A stretch of DNA of 49,403 bases from Natronococcus sp. A-GB7 (GCF_029688865.1 NZ_JARUKV010000032.1:1-49403); one strand, 5' to 3'. Counted from the first letter of the stretch, positions 8,474-18,643 are shown. Made by a program: numbers and translations. Notes: generated by a model not told the origin, from the letters alone.

Positions 8474-9337
8474 GTGCGATCGATCGTGTTGACGAAGGGC
8501 GTGCCGGACTTCTCGGAGGGCGCGGTTTCCTTCGACGAGGACGGCCACCTGGAACGGGGGAAGACGCCGACGGTAATGAACCCCAACGACGCGTTCGCGC
8601 TCGAGGCGGCGCTCCAGACGCGGGTGCGCCACGGCGGTCACGTCACCGGGATGAGCATGGGTCCGCCCGGATACGCGAGCGTGCTCCAGGGGGCGATGGA
8701 GTCGGTGTACGCCGACGACAGCTACCTGCTGTCGGACCGGGAGCTCGCGGCCTCCGACACCTGGGCGACGGCGATCACCGTCAGCGCGGGGATCGAAAAG
8801 TACCGCGAGGAGGTCGCCGACGTCGACCTCGTCTTCGCGGGCTTCAAGACCGCCGACGGGGAGACCGGCCAAACCGGCCCCCAGACCTGCTGGGCCCTCG
8901 AGTGGCCGATCGTCACCCACGTCGTCGCGCTCGATATCGATCCCGACGAGCGCCGACTGCGGGCGAAGCGACTGGTCGAGGGCGACGTCGACGAGATCGA
9001 GACCGTCGAGGCGCCCCTGCCCTGCGTGGTCATCGCCGATCCGGAGTTCGAGCCGACCTACCGGAAGGCGTCCCACCGGCTGACCCACAAGCAGCTCCGG
9101 GCGGAGACACGAGAGCGGGCCGCCGAGCACGACGAGTACCTGACGACGTGGGACCACGCCGATCTGAACCTCGATCCCGACTACATCGGGCTCGACGGCT
9201 CGCCGACGATCGTCTCCTCGGTCGACCCGATCCCGAAGGCACCCTCCGAGCGGGAGGCGACGATGATCGATCCCGAGGACGGCGCGGCGATGGAGCCCGT
9301 CCTCGAGGAGCTACAACCGTTTGCGGGAGGTGACTGA
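8474..9337 (+). CDS. etfB: Electron transfer flavoprotein beta subunit (FixA/EtfB)
   Basis: 287 residues from the GTG at 8474, chosen because GAGGGGTGAG lies just upstream and MRSIVLTKGVPDFSEG is the usual ETF-beta N-terminus. Typical features are NPNDAFALEAAL, the GPPGYASVL segment and the FAGFKTADGETGQTGP nucleotide-binding region. It forms a heterodimer with EtfA and accepts electrons, for example from acyl-CoA dehydrogenases, passing them to the membrane quinone dehydrogenase encoded downstream. It is the first gene of a tight four-gene operon; the next start is 2 nt after its stop. Confidence 0.9.
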   Translation: MRSIVLTKGVPDFSEGAVSFDEDGHLERGKTPTVMNPNDAFALEAALQTRVRHGGHVTGMSMGPPGYASVLQGAMESVYADDSYLLSDRELAASDTWATAITVSAGIEKYREEVADVDLVFAGFKTADGETGQTGPQTCWALEWPIVTHVVALDIDPDERRLRAKRLVEGDVDEIETVEAPLPCVVIADPEFEPTYRKASHRLTHKQLRAETRERAAEHDEYLTTWDHADLNLDPDYIGLDGSPTIVSSVDPIPKAPSEREATMIDPEDGAAMEPVLEELQPFAGGD

Positions 9338-9339
9338 CG

Positions 9340-10941
9340 ATGGCACTCGATCCCGACGAGTACACGGCCGACGAACTGGGCGAGGAGCTCGAGACGCTCG
9401 ACGACGTCGACGAACTGCAGGCGGTACTGGAGGCCGAACAGGCGGGGAAAGACCGCAAGACCGCCCGCGAGGCGATCCACCGCCGGCTCGAGGTGCTCGG
9501 CGAGACGGGCGGCGACGGCGTCGAGGAGGGAACCGAGACGGAAGGCGAGTACGAGGCGACGAAGGAGGACGTCGGCGACGAGGCGGAGGGTGAGGAAGTG
9601 GACGACGAGGACGTCGAAGACGCCGACGAGAGCGGCGAGCCGACGGCCGAGGACGACGGTGACGAAGACGAGTCGCCAGCCGAGGAGGACGAAGACAACG
9701 GTCTCTCTCACCCGACCCGAGACAAGAAACACGTCAGAGCACTCGACGGCGGCGAGTACGCCGACATGTGGGTGTTCTGTGAAACCCAGCAGGGAGAGCT
9801 GCTCGAGGTCTCCCGGGAGATGCTCGGCAAGGCCCGGGAGCTGATGGACCAGTTCGAGGACGATTACGGCGACGACGAGCGCGTCGTCGCCTTCCTCATG
9901 GGCGACGACTGCGAGGGGCTGGCCGAGGAGACGATCGCCTACGGCGCAGACGTCGCGGTCTACCACGACGACGAGCGCCTCGAGCGATTCCTGCACAAAC
10001 CCTACACGGAGATCGCGGCCCACATGGCCCGCGGCCAGGGGACGATCGAGAGCACCGACTGGCGCGAGTACGACGAACCCCGGTACGTCCTGTTCCCGGC
10101 GACGAACAACGGGCGGGACCTCTCGGCGAAGGTCCAGGCGGAGCTCGACTCCGGGCTCGCCTCGGACTGTTCGGACCTCTACATCGAGGAGAACGAGGTC
10201 TCGAATCCGGTGAAGACCGGCGAGCCGGGCGTCAAGAAGACCTTCGAGAAAGTCCTGCACATGAAGCGGCCCGACTTCTCGGGGTTCGAGTACTCGACGA
10301 TCCTCTGTCTGGACAATCCGGGTCGGGACTTCCACCCGCAGGGCGCCTCGATCATTCCCGGGAGTTTCGAGCCGATGGAACCCGATTACGATCGGGAGGG
10401 GCTCGTGATCGAACACGACATGGAACTCGACGAGGACTGGTTCCGCGTCGAGATCACCGAGCACGACCGGCTCGAGGCCGGGATCGACCTGGCTGGCCAC
10501 GAGGTGATCGTCTGTCTGGGTCGGGGGATCGCGGACGATCCCACCCGCGGGATGGAGCTCGGGCTCGAGCTCGTCGACGCCTTCGAGGACGCCGAACTCG
10601 GTATCACGCGGGGGATCGTCACCTCGGCCTACCAGTTCGAGGGCCATGTCGAGGAGTATTCGAAGGAAGAACGCCAGATCGGCGAGACCGGCCAGGTCGT
10701 CGCACCGAAGATCTACATCGCCGCGGGCGTCTCCGGGGCAGTCCAGCACAAGGTCGGAATGGACGAGTCCGACACGATCGTCGCGATCAACACCGACACC
10801 GACGCCAGGATCCGGGACTTCAGCGACTACTACATCGAGGGCGACCTGTTCGAGGTGCTGCCCAGGCTCACCGCGGCCGTCGAGTCGGGCGAGACGAAAC
10901 TCGAGGCGGTCGCCGACGGAAGCGGAGGTGAGGAGCGATGA
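9340..10941 (+). CDS. etfA: Electron transfer flavoprotein alpha subunit (FixB/EtfA) with acidic N-terminal extension
   Basis: 533 residues, about 200 longer than a plain EtfA. Residues 1-50 form a helical DELxAVLEAEQAGKDRKTAR region. An extremely acidic linker runs to about residue 125, then the ETF-alpha N-domain. The C-terminal FAD domain is clear: VVAPKIYIAAGVSGAVQHK followed by GMDESDTIVAINTDTDARI. Partner of EtfB. The stop overlaps the next start as ATGA, so translation is probably coupled. What the N-terminal helical module binds is unknown. Confidence 0.9.
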   Translation: MALDPDEYTADELGEELETLDDVDELQAVLEAEQAGKDRKTAREAIHRRLEVLGETGGDGVEEGTETEGEYEATKEDVGDEAEGEEVDDEDVEDADESGEPTAEDDGDEDESPAEEDEDNGLSHPTRDKKHVRALDGGEYADMWVFCETQQGELLEVSREMLGKARELMDQFEDDYGDDERVVAFLMGDDCEGLAEETIAYGADVAVYHDDERLERFLHKPYTEIAAHMARGQGTIESTDWREYDEPRYVLFPATNNGRDLSAKVQAELDSGLASDCSDLYIEENEVSNPVKTGEPGVKKTFEKVLHMKRPDFSGFEYSTILCLDNPGRDFHPQGASIIPGSFEPMEPDYDREGLVIEHDMELDEDWFRVEITEHDRLEAGIDLAGHEVIVCLGRGIADDPTRGMELGLELVDAFEDAELGITRGIVTSAYQFEGHVEEYSKEERQIGETGQVVAPKIYIAAGVSGAVQHKVGMDESDTIVAINTDTDARIRDFSDYYIEGDLFEVLPRLTAAVESGETKLEAVADGSGGEER

Positions 10942-12608
10942 CCGAACGAGAACACTACGAGGCCGTCGTCGTCGGCTGCGGCCCCGGCGGCGCGGCCGCG
11001 GCCGCCAGGCTCGCGGAACACGGCGTCGAGACGCTCGTCCTCGAGCGGGGCGTCGAAGCCGGCTCGAAGAACGTCTCCGGCGGGCTGATCTACGCCGAGG
11101 ACTCGGCTCCCTACACGATCGACGACCTGTTCGACGGCTTCCGCGAGGAAGCGGCCGAACGCCCCGTCACCGACTACCGGATCCACAACATCGCCGGGGA
11201 CAAGGTCAAGACCTACGACCTGACCGACCTCCACGAGCACGACACCGACTGGTGCGACGCCGTGCTCCGCCGGCAGATGGACTCCTGGCTCGAGCAGCGG
11301 GTCCACGAGAAGGCCAGCGAGACGGGCGGTGGCGTCCTGACGAACGTGCGAGTGAACGGCCTCCTTCGGGAAGGGGGAGAGATCGTCGGCGTCACCTGCG
11401 ACGAACTCGATCCGATCGAGGCCGACCTGATCGTCGCCGCCGACGGCGTCAACTCCGAGCTGGCCCGCGAGGCCGGCCTCATGGACTGGGAGGAGCCTGA
11501 CGAGTGGTTCCAGGGCGTCAAGGCCGTCGTCGACATGGATCCCGGGGCGGTCAACCACCGGTTCGGGATCGACGACGACGAGGGCGTCGCCCACCTGTTC
11601 TCGGGCGACCTCTTCGAGGACGTCCGGGGCGGGGGTTTTCTCTACACCAACGAGGAGTCGCTGTCGATCGGGACCGTCTTCCACCTCGACAGCCTCGTCG
11701 CCGAGCAGGCCGAACCCCACGAACTGCTCGACGCCCTGCTGACCCACCCCGTGATGGCCCACTGGATCGGCGACGGGTACGACGAACGGGAGTACGCCGC
11801 AAAGCTCGTCCCCGACTCGAAGAAGGTCGCCCACCGCGAGCCCTACCGGGATCGGCTGGTGCTGGTCGGGGACGCCGCCGGTCAGATGCAGGCCCAGGGG
11901 CCGATCATCAAGGGGATGAACCACGCCGTCACCGCCGGAGCGCTGGCGGCCGACGCTTTCGCGATCACGCGGGGCAACGCCGATCCCGAGGCCGCGGGGC
12001 GGCGCTACGCGAAGCTGCTCGAGGACTCGGGGACGATGGCCAAGCTCCGCCCGAAGCAGTACGACCTCGCCCGGACCGTCGGCGAGCGTGATGCGGTCAC
12101 GAACGTCGTCGACCGCGTGCTCGAGTCGCCGATCGGGAGCCTCGCGCTCGGAAACCGGCTCGCCGATCGGGTCCTCGAGCGAGCGTACAACTCGCCGTTC
12201 CTGGTGTCGATGCTGCCCGACACCCGAACCGGGTACACGACGGTGCCGACGGTCATCGGCGAGGCCCGCGGGAAGAGCGTCCGCTGGAAGAACGACGCCG
12301 AGCCGCCGAGCCTCGAGGAACGGATCGGCGAGCTCACCTACGACACCGACGTCGGCAACCCTCACATCGAGCTGCGCGACGACTCCGCGGAAGCCAGCGG
12401 AGCCGCGGTCTACGCCTGCCCCGTCAGCGCCGAGGAGTTCGGCGGGGGCTGTTACCGCACGGAGCGGGTGAAGACGAACGGCGACGAGGAGACCCTCGTC
12501 AGCCTCGACACCCAGCCCTGCGTCGAGTGTGGCACCTGCGCCATCGTCGCCGACACCACCTGGGAACACCCCCGCGGCGGGAAGGGCGTCGAGTACCGCG
12601 AGGGCTGA
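10938..12608 (+). CDS. fixC: FixC / ETF-quinone oxidoreductase-type flavoprotein with C-terminal ferredoxin domain
   Basis: 556 residues. FAD-binding GCGPGG at 13-18, then the ETF-QO-like body (LVGDAAGQMQAQGPIIKGMNHAV). The C-terminus holds a FixX/ETF-QO ferredoxin module: ACP near C494, then CVECGTC (C528, C531, C534) and W-x-x-PRGGKGVEY. Four cysteines can therefore hold one 4Fe-4S cluster, and no separate fixX is needed. The family carries electrons from ETF to the quinone pool at the membrane. It overlaps etfA by 4 nt, and its last base is the first base of the next gene's ATG. Confidence 0.88.
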   Translation: MTEREHYEAVVVGCGPGGAAAAARLAEHGVETLVLERGVEAGSKNVSGGLIYAEDSAPYTIDDLFDGFREEAAERPVTDYRIHNIAGDKVKTYDLTDLHEHDTDWCDAVLRRQMDSWLEQRVHEKASETGGGVLTNVRVNGLLREGGEIVGVTCDELDPIEADLIVAADGVNSELAREAGLMDWEEPDEWFQGVKAVVDMDPGAVNHRFGIDDDEGVAHLFSGDLFEDVRGGGFLYTNEESLSIGTVFHLDSLVAEQAEPHELLDALLTHPVMAHWIGDGYDEREYAAKLVPDSKKVAHREPYRDRLVLVGDAAGQMQAQGPIIKGMNHAVTAGALAADAFAITRGNADPEAAGRRYAKLLEDSGTMAKLRPKQYDLARTVGERDAVTNVVDRVLESPIGSLALGNRLADRVLERAYNSPFLVSMLPDTRTGYTTVPTVIGEARGKSVRWKNDAEPPSLEERIGELTYDTDVGNPHIELRDDSAEASGAAVYACPVSAEEFGGGCYRTERVKTNGDEETLVSLDTQPCVECGTCAIVADTTWEHPRGGKGVEYREG

Positions 12609-12997
12609 TGAGCCGGTACGGACCCAGGATCGCCGCGCTCGCTCGAGGGGCCGAACGCGACCGGGCGGCCATCGAGGCGGACGAGGCGGCCGCCGATCCC
12701 GAGCGTGCCCGCGAGTACCTCCACGAGGGGGCTGGACAGGCGGTCTGGTGTTACGTCGAGGCCCGGACCGGGGGACGGCTCGTCGCGTTCTCGGAAGCCG
12801 AGTTCGCGGCCATCGAGCGGGCGATGAACGACTGGCTCGAGTGTTACGCCCGGTGTCACGGCGTCGAACTCGAGGCCGAGTTCACGGTCCGGCAGGCCGC
12901 CGAGCTGTTGCTCGAGACGCGAAACGTCGTCGACACGGCGCAGCTGCTGACTGGCGTGCCGGAACGGCGAACCCGATCGGCGAGGGCGAGCCGGTAG
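12608..12997 (+). CDS. Uncharacterised fourth gene of the ETF/Fix operon
   Basis: 129 residues starting at the ATG that shares base 12608 with the fixC stop. The protein is mostly helical, with EYLHEGAGQAVWCYVEART, a WLECYARCHG segment and a LLLETRNVVDTAQLLTGVP motif. Cysteines are few and do not form an obvious cluster site. I do not recognise the family. Tight coupling to etfB-etfA-fixC suggests a role in the same electron-transfer route, for example as an assembly factor or partner, but that is inference from position only. Confidence 0.6.
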   Translation: MSRYGPRIAALARGAERDRAAIEADEAAADPERAREYLHEGAGQAVWCYVEARTGGRLVAFSEAEFAAIERAMNDWLECYARCHGVELEAEFTVRQAAELLLETRNVVDTAQLLTGVPERRTRSARASR

Positions 12998-13087
12998 CAA
13001 GCGGTGCCGCGAGGCTACGGCTCGCCGACGACGGGTCGAGGATCGACTCGAGGGAGCTGGACGCGAACGCTCGCTACGGACGTTCCG

Positions 13088-13522
13088 TCAGCCGAAACAG
13101 GTCGCCGAGATCGTCGATCGGTCGACGGTCTCCCCCTTCCAGCGCGCGTACAGGTCGTAGCGCACGCCGGACGGCGGCTCCGAACCGTGCCGCCAGGTGA
13201 TCGTCGTCTCGGCCTCGGTGACCGCCGTTGCGGCTCGGATAGTTCCGTCCGTCGCTCTGACCTCGAGGAGGTCGACCGAGTCGGGATCCGTCTCGAGGAC
13301 GGCGCTGATTCCGAAGTCGGTCTCCGAATCGGCCGCGAGTCGTTCGGATCGAACGGTCAGTTGACTGATCGCCTCGGTCTCGAACGGCGTCTCGTTCGGG
13401 AACGAACACTCCGTACTCGACTCGCTGGACGTTTGGCCCAGGCAGCCACCGGTTACGGCGGCGGCAACGGTTGTGCCACCGCCGAGTACGTGACGTCGGC
13501 TAACGGGTTGGAGTTCGATCAT
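13088..13522 (-). CDS. Small secreted lipoprotein with twin-arginine signal
   Basis: 144 residues. The N-terminus VSRRHVLGGGTTVAAAVTGGC has paired arginines, a short hydrophobic stretch and a lipobox ending at a cysteine, so it is probably exported folded by Tat and anchored by lipid. The mature part is beta-rich with two further cysteines (one near the C-terminus, ISATCFG) that could form a disulfide. No family recognised. A CTTATC element about 30 nt upstream fits leaderless transcription. Confidence 0.7.
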   Translation of the reverse strand: MIELQPVSRRHVLGGGTTVAAAVTGGCLGQTSSESSTECSFPNETPFETEAISQLTVRSERLAADSETDFGISAVLETDPDSVDLLEVRATDGTIRAATAVTEAETTITWRHGSEPPSGVRYDLYARWKGETVDRSTISATCFG

Positions 13523-13601
13523 CCGTGAGTCGAAGTATCTCGTCTCCCGATAAGAATTTTCAGTTGAATACTGTTTTCGGCAAGCGGAACGTGAGATCGA
13601 G

Positions 13602-14273
13602 TCAGTAGATAAGCTCGTCGTCGTTTTCGACCATGTAGAGGGTTCGGGCGGCGATGTTGACCGCGTGGTCGCCGACCCGTTCTAAGTCCCGGATCGTCAA
13701 CAGCAGCCGCGAGACGTCCTGGAGGATCCGTTCGACCTCGTCAGGGGTGTCGAGTTCGCGCTCGATCAGGTCCCGGACGACGATCCCGCTGGCGCGTTCG
13801 GCGAAGTGGTCGACGTCGTCGTCGCGCTCCGCGAGCTCCCGGCAGGCGTCGGTGTCCTCCTCGTCGTACGCGAGCATCGCGTCCTCGATCATTTCGAGGG
13901 TGAGCTCACCCATCGCCTGTACGTCGACGTCGGGGAACCGGTCGTGTTCGGCCTCGTGGGTGTACTCGCCGAGGTTGACGGCGAGATCGCCGATCCGCTC
14001 GAGGTCGGTGATGATCTTGAACGTCGAGGCGATAAACCGCAGGTCGCTGGCGACGGGCTGTTGGAGCGCCAGCAGCTCGATACACTCCTGCTCGAGCTCG
14101 AGGTACAGCTCGTTGACCTCGCTGTCGCCCTCCATCACCTCGTCGGCGAGCTCCACGTCCTTCTGCTCGAGGGCGGACAGCCCCATGCGGAGCCGCTCCA
14201 TGACGACCTCGCTCATGTAGAGGACGTCCTCGCGGAGCTCCCGGAGTTTCTCCTGATACGACTTTCTTGCCAT
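13602..14273 (-). CDS. phoU: PhoU phosphate-uptake regulator
   Basis: 223 residues made of two PhoU three-helix repeats with the metal-binding-type motifs (DLERIGDLAVNLGEYT in the first half, DLERVGDHAVNIAARTLYM in the second). The family adjusts activity or signalling of the Pst transporter. It lies 108 bp downstream of pstB on the same strand and closes the pst cluster. No copy of the P-box found before pstS and pstB occurs ahead of it, so it is probably read from the pstB promoter. Confidence 0.93.
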   Translation of the reverse strand: MARKSYQEKLRELREDVLYMSEVVMERLRMGLSALEQKDVELADEVMEGDSEVNELYLELEQECIELLALQQPVASDLRFIASTFKIITDLERIGDLAVNLGEYTHEAEHDRFPDVDVQAMGELTLEMIEDAMLAYDEEDTDACRELAERDDDVDHFAERASGIVVRDLIERELDTPDEVERILQDVSRLLLTIRDLERVGDHAVNIAARTLYMVENDDELIY

Positions 14274-14381
14274 GGTTCAGGCACCCGTGCGGGCGAAGAT
14301 ATACCTTGTGCTCGGGTGAGCCGGCCGTTCGACGGTTCGGCGATACCTGCATCGCCAGCCGTTCGCGGCGTCGGCCGCGGG

Positions 14382-15377
14382 CTACCCGAACTTGCCGGTG
14401 ATGTAGTCCTCGACGCGGTCACTCTCGGGGTTCTCGAAGATCCTGTTGGTGTCGTCGAACTCGACGAGGTTCCCGCCGGTGAGAAAGACGGCAGTCTTGT
14501 CCGAAATTCGGGCCGCCTGCTGCATGTTGTGGGTGACGATCGCGACCGTGTACTCCTGGGCGAGCTCCTCGACTAAGTCCTCGATCTTCGAGGTCGCAAC
14601 GGGATCCAGCGCGGAGGCGGGCTCGTCCATCAGGATGACCTCCGGGTCGGTCGCGATGGCGCGGGCGATACAGAGCCGCTGTTGCTGGCCGCCCGAGAGG
14701 TCGAGGCCGCTCTCGTCCAGTTGATCCTCGACCTCGTCTAACAGGGCGGCTCGCTCGAGGGCCGTGTAGACCTGTTCTTCGATGTCGTCGTCCTTGCCCT
14801 GGACGCGCAGCCCGTAGGCGACGTTGTCGAAGATCGACTTGGGGAAGGGGTTGGGCTTCTGGAACACCATTCCGATCTTCCGGCGCAGTGCGACGGGGTC
14901 GACGTCCTCGTCGTAGATGTTCTTCCCGTGGAAGTGGAGTTCGCCCTCGACGCGGGCAACGTCGATCAGGTCGTTCATCCGGTTGATCGACCGCAGGAAG
15001 GTGGACTTCCCACAGCCCGAGGGACCGATGAGGGCCGTCACCTGCTTCTCGGGGATGTCCATGTTGATCCCCTGGAGGGCCTGCGTGTCGCCGTAGAAGA
15101 CGTCGAGGTCGCGGGACTCGATGATCGCGTTGTCGACCTGGGGCGAACCGAGCGGTCTGTCGGCGGCCGACATCTCGGCTCCGGAGTCGGCACCGACGTC
15201 GGTCGTTCGTTCAGCTGCCGTCGTCTCGGCCGCCTCCGAGCCGCTGTTTGCAGTCATACCGGTTGTCTCGGTATTGGTACTGAGCAAGTTACCTATTGCG
15301 AAACGCCCGCGCTCGGAGCCGACCGACGCGAGCGTCGATCGCAGCCCGGTTCGTCGGTCGCTCGTCTCGTCGCTCAT
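14382..15377 (-). CDS. pstB: Phosphate ABC transporter ATP-binding protein PstB
   Basis: 331 residues from the ATG at 15377. Walker A is GPSGCGKST near 118-126, with the signature LSGGQQQR and Walker [14 protein letters not shown]. The protein hydrolyses ATP to drive PstCA-mediated phosphate import. The first 80 residues form an N-terminal extension absent in bacterial PstB. An internal ATG at 15257 would remove half of it. The upstream start is preferred because the TATA box and P-box lie at exactly the same offsets from it as those of pstS from the pstS start. Confidence 0.93.
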   Translation of the reverse strand: MSDETSDRRTGLRSTLASVGSERGRFAIGNLLSTNTETTGMTANSGSEAAETTAAERTTDVGADSGAEMSAADRPLGSPQVDNAIIESRDLDVFYGDTQALQGINMDIPEKQVTALIGPSGCGKSTFLRSINRMNDLIDVARVEGELHFHGKNIYDEDVDPVALRRKIGMVFQKPNPFPKSIFDNVAYGLRVQGKDDDIEEQVYTALERAALLDEVEDQLDESGLDLSGGQQQRLCIARAIATDPEVILMDEPASALDPVATSKIEDLVEELAQEYTVAIVTHNMQQAARISDKTAVFLTGGNLVEFDDTNRIFENPESDRVEDYITGKFG

Positions 15378-15401
15378 CACGTCAGCGAACGAGGGGCGTC
15401 C

Positions 15402-15442
15402 CTAAATACCATACTATGTCCTCTATATAGTTCTATAGTACT
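15402..15442 (-). promoter_or_regulatory. pstB promoter: P-box with three phased ATAG sites and TATA box
   Basis: Reading the minus strand, ATAG sites lie at 15433-15436, 15423-15426 and 15414-15417, spaced 10 and 9 nt. They are followed by the TATA box TATTTAG (15402-15408), 25-31 nt before the ATG. The same arrangement at the same offsets precedes pstS. Haloarchaeal pst promoters are known to carry a cis element called a P-box beside the TATA box; this is the local version. Confidence 0.65.
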
Positions 15443-15533
15443 CGTCGACTCTCGAGCGGCTGTCCCCGTCTTCCGCCCGCTCGGACTGATATTCGACGGT
15501 CGACCGAACGGAGGGAAGTATAGAGACGGTGCG

Positions 15534-16466
15534 TTACGCCCGCCGATCGTACTTGTTTCGGATGAGGACGGCGGCCGCGTTCATCAACAGGAGGATCGTC
15601 AGGAGCACGACGATCCCCGCGGCGGCGATATGCTGGAACGCCGCGTCGGGCTGGGAGGCCCACTCGAAGATCATCATCGGCATCGCGCTGAACGCGCCCG
15701 TCGGGGAGGTCAGATCGGGCGGCGTGAACATCGAGACCGCCGCGCCGACCATCAGGATCGGCGCTGTCTCGCCGATCGCTCGCGACAGCGAGAGAATGAT
15801 CCCCGTCATGATTCCCGGAACCGCTTCCGGGAGCACGACGTTGCGGATCGTCTGCCACTTCGTCGCACCGGTGCCGTAGGACGCCTGGCGCATCGAGTCC
15901 GGTACCGCCCTGAGCGACTCCTGGGAGGAGACGATGACGATCGGCAGGATCAACAGCGTCAGCGTCAGTGCACCCGCGATCAGGCTCGCTCCCGTCTGGA
16001 GCGCCCGAACGAACATCGCGAGGCCGAGCAGCCCGTAGACGATCGAGGGAACGCCCGCCAGGTTCGTGATGTTCGCCTCGATGAACCGCGTGAGGCGGGT
16101 GTCGGGGGCGTACTCCTCGAGGTAGATCGCCGCGCCCACGCCCAGGAAGAGCGTGAAGATCGCCGTCAGCACGATCAGGTAGATCGACCCGACGATGGCC
16201 GGATACATCCCGGCGGGTCCGGTGTCGAGATCCCCGTAGTTTTCGGGGACGAAGTGGTCGGCGACCTGCGAGGGCGGGTAGGTGAGGAACTCCCAGGTGA
16301 GCCAGCCCCACGATTCGTAGATCACGTCAGCGAGCAGGGCGATCAGAGCGACGATGCCGACCATCGCCGCGGAGACGCACAGGCCGAGGAAGACCTTCCC
16401 GTAGAGACGTTTGCGTTCGATCGCCGATCCGCCGAAGTCGAACTCCCCGTCGGTGTCCGTACTCAT
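15534..16466 (-). CDS. pstA: Phosphate ABC transporter permease PstA
   Basis: 310 residues from the ATG at 16466, which overlaps the pstC stop as ATGA. Several transmembrane helices and the permease coupling region (the [20 protein letters not shown] and [20 protein letters not shown] stretches) identify a PstA-type subunit. It forms the channel with PstC for phosphate import across the cytoplasmic membrane. An earlier ATG at 16499 is in frame but lies inside pstC and lacks the coupling overlap. Confidence 0.92.
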   Translation of the reverse strand: MSTDTDGEFDFGGSAIERKRLYGKVFLGLCVSAAMVGIVALIALLADVIYESWGWLTWEFLTYPPSQVADHFVPENYGDLDTGPAGMYPAIVGSIYLIVLTAIFTLFLGVGAAIYLEEYAPDTRLTRFIEANITNLAGVPSIVYGLLGLAMFVRALQTGASLIAGALTLTLLILPIVIVSSQESLRAVPDSMRQASYGTGATKWQTIRNVVLPEAVPGIMTGIILSLSRAIGETAPILMVGAAVSMFTPPDLTSPTGAFSAMPMMIFEWASQPDAAFQHIAAAGIVVLLTILLLMNAAAVLIRNKYDRRA

Positions 16467-17473
16467 TGGTACTCCTCCCGGTAGCGTGACCGAACCCACA
16501 TGCTCAGGACGTTCATCGCGAACGTCATCGCGAACAGCGTCAGGCCGACGGCGAACAGGCTCTGGTACTGGATCGAGCCGATCGAGACGTCACTGATCCC
16601 GACCTGGACCATGTACGCCGTCATCGTCTGCATCTCCTCCAGGGGGTTCGTGGTGATCTGTGGTAACATTCCCATCGCGAGCGCGACGGCCATCGTCTCA
16701 CCGATCGCCCGCGAGAGCCCGAGGACGTAGGCCGCGAGGATCCCCGACAGCGACGCGGGGAGGACGACCTGCGTTGACACCTCGAGTTTCGTCGCACCAA
16801 GCCCGTAGGCGGCGTTGCGAAGCGAGTCCGGCACCGCGCTCATCGCGTCCTCCGAGAGTGAGGAGATCATCGGGATGATCATGATCCCGACGACGATCGC
16901 GGCCGACGTCGCGTTGAACGTCCCCGTCTGCGGGAAGAAGAACTGGATGATCGGCGTAATAAACGAGAGCGCGAAGAAGCCGTAGACGATCGTCGGGATC
17001 CCGGCGAGGATCTCGAGGATCGGCTTGAGCGTGCGACGCACGCGCTCGTCGGCGTACTCCGAGAGGTAGATCGCGGTCAGCGTTCCGACGGGGACCGCGA
17101 TCAGCGCCGAGCCGACGGTGACCACGAGCGTCCCCCAGACCAGCGGGAGCACGCCGTAGCTCGTCGGCTCGATCAGCGGCGACCAGTCGGTACCAAACAG
17201 GAACTCGGTGACGGTCACCTGGGCCGCGAGTCCCTCACCGATCGCGTCGGCGGCGCCGTCGACCGAGCCGGCCGAGACGGCGTCGCCGAGCAGTTCGACC
17301 AGCGTCGCCTGCCGGAAGAAGCCGACGGCGCCGTTGATCAACACGAGGATGATCGCGATCGTCGTCAGCACCGTGACGAACGCACACGAAAAGAAGGCGT
17401 ACCGGGCGACCCGGTCGCCGAGCGTGCCGACGTCGTTGCCGTTTCGCGAGAGGTCCATCCGTTCGGAGCTCAT
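16463..17473 (-). CDS. pstC: Phosphate ABC transporter permease PstC
   Basis: 336 residues, about six membrane helices. The PstC permease pattern is visible in [36 protein letters not shown] and [20 protein letters not shown]. It pairs with PstA as the membrane channel. Its ATG overlaps the pstS stop as ATGA and its own stop overlaps pstA, so pstS-pstC-pstA is one translationally coupled operon. Confidence 0.93.
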   Translation of the reverse strand: MSSERMDLSRNGNDVGTLGDRVARYAFFSCAFVTVLTTIAIILVLINGAVGFFRQATLVELLGDAVSAGSVDGAADAIGEGLAAQVTVTEFLFGTDWSPLIEPTSYGVLPLVWGTLVVTVGSALIAVPVGTLTAIYLSEYADERVRRTLKPILEILAGIPTIVYGFFALSFITPIIQFFFPQTGTFNATSAAIVVGIMIIPMISSLSEDAMSAVPDSLRNAAYGLGATKLEVSTQVVLPASLSGILAAYVLGLSRAIGETMAVALAMGMLPQITTNPLEEMQTMTAYMVQVGISDVSIGSIQYQSLFAVGLTLFAMTFAMNVLSMWVRSRYREEYQ

Positions 17474-18444
17474 GCGTACCTCTCGATCGCGTCCTCGAGT
17501 TCCGCGCGCTGTTCGTCGAGCACGTCGTCGGGGATCCCGTAGAAGCCGACGTCGAGGGCCGTCTCCTGGGTGTTATCGAGATAAAAGCGCATGAACTCCC
17601 GGAACTCCACGCGGGCGAGTTCCGGGAGGTTCACGTAGACGTACATCGGCCGCGACAGCGGCGAGTAGCTGCCGTCCTCGATCGTCTCCTCGGTCGGCTC
17701 GATCGGCCCGTCGCCGTCGTCGATGGCGATCAGGTCGACCTCGTCCTCGTTCTCGTAGTAGAAGCCGGCGCCGCCGAAGCCGACGGCGTGTTCGTTGCCT
17801 CGAACGCCTCGAACGATCATGTTCGTGTCGGCGGTTCCGGTGTAGTCCGAGCGGATGTTCCCCGACTCGCCGTTGACCGCCTCCGTAAAGTAGTCGAACG
17901 TCCCCGAGGCCGAGTCCCGTCCGTAGAAGCTGATCTCCTCGTCGGGCCACTCGTCGTCGAGGTCGCTCCAGGTCTCGACGTCCGAACCGCTCTGCCAGAG
18001 CGCGCTGAGTTCCTCGGTCGTAAGCTCCTCGCACCAGTCGTTGTCCGGGTGTTTCATGATCGCGATCCCGTCCATCACGACCTCGAGTTCGAGCCACTCG
18101 ACACCGTTGTCGGCACAGAGCTGCTCTTCTTCCTCGTAGATCTCGCGACTCGCGTCGCTGAGGTCGAGTTCGTTCCGACAGAGGCTCTGGAACCCGGCGC
18201 CCGTTCCGGAGCCGCTGACCGAGACGCGAACCTGGTTGTTCTCCCACTGAAACCGCCTCGCGACCGCGGCACTGTTCGGTAACAGCGTGTCCGAGCCGTC
18301 GACGACGATCTCGCCCTCGAGACCGCTATCCTGGCCGCGGACGAGACAACCCGCCAGGCTCGTCAGTCCCGCGCCGGCGGTACCGAGCAGTACGTGGCGA
18401 CGCGAGAGCGCACCGCCAGAACCGGATCCCGGATCGTTTCCCAT
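17470..18444 (-). CDS. pstS: Phosphate-binding lipoprotein PstS
   Basis: 324 residues. Tat signal ([21 protein letters not shown]) with lipobox cysteine, then the phosphate-binding fold: [38 protein letters not shown] and [16 protein letters not shown] carry the typical loop residues (S/T-G-T-x2-G, R-D-x-A-S-G). It captures phosphate outside the cell for PstCAB. First gene of the operon, with TATA and P-box directly upstream. Confidence 0.93.
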   Translation of the reverse strand: MGNDPGSGSGGALSRRHVLLGTAGAGLTSLAGCLVRGQDSGLEGEIVVDGSDTLLPNSAAVARRFQWENNQVRVSVSGSGTGAGFQSLCRNELDLSDASREIYEEEEQLCADNGVEWLELEVVMDGIAIMKHPDNDWCEELTTEELSALWQSGSDVETWSDLDDEWPDEEISFYGRDSASGTFDYFTEAVNGESGNIRSDYTGTADTNMIVRGVRGNEHAVGFGGAGFYYENEDEVDLIAIDDGDGPIEPTEETIEDGSYSPLSRPMYVYVNLPELARVEFREFMRFYLDNTQETALDVGFYGIPDDVLDEQRAELEDAIERYA

Positions 18445-18468
18445 CAGTGCACTCCTAGCGGATGGCGT

Positions 18469-18505
18469 CTAAGTACCCTACTATGTTTTCTATATATTTC
18501 TATGT
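18469..18505 (-). promoter_or_regulatory. pstS promoter: P-box with three phased ATAG sites and TATA box
   Basis: On the minus strand, ATAG sites occur at 18500-18503, 18490-18493 and 18481-18484, then TACTTAG (18469-18475) as TATA box 25-31 nt before the ATG at 18444. The offsets from the start codon (37, 46 and 56 nt for the inner edges) are identical to those at pstB. The region is strongly AT-rich compared with its surroundings. Confidence 0.65.
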
Positions 18506-18643
18506 TCGACACCAGTTCACAGCATCGCGGAAGCCTCCGAGGGGAGCCAGACACCACGAACGGCCGCGGCCGGTGATCGGAGCCGGCAGCTCGCGGCTCT
18601 ATAGATCGGTGAGGTTTATACGTTCAGCACCCAACCCCGCGGT

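Noticed and set aside
8436..8492. Possible 18-codon leader peptide overlapping the etfB start
   Set aside because: Basic, cysteine-containing peptide with no sign of conservation; overlaps the GTG start by chance in a TATA-proximal leader.
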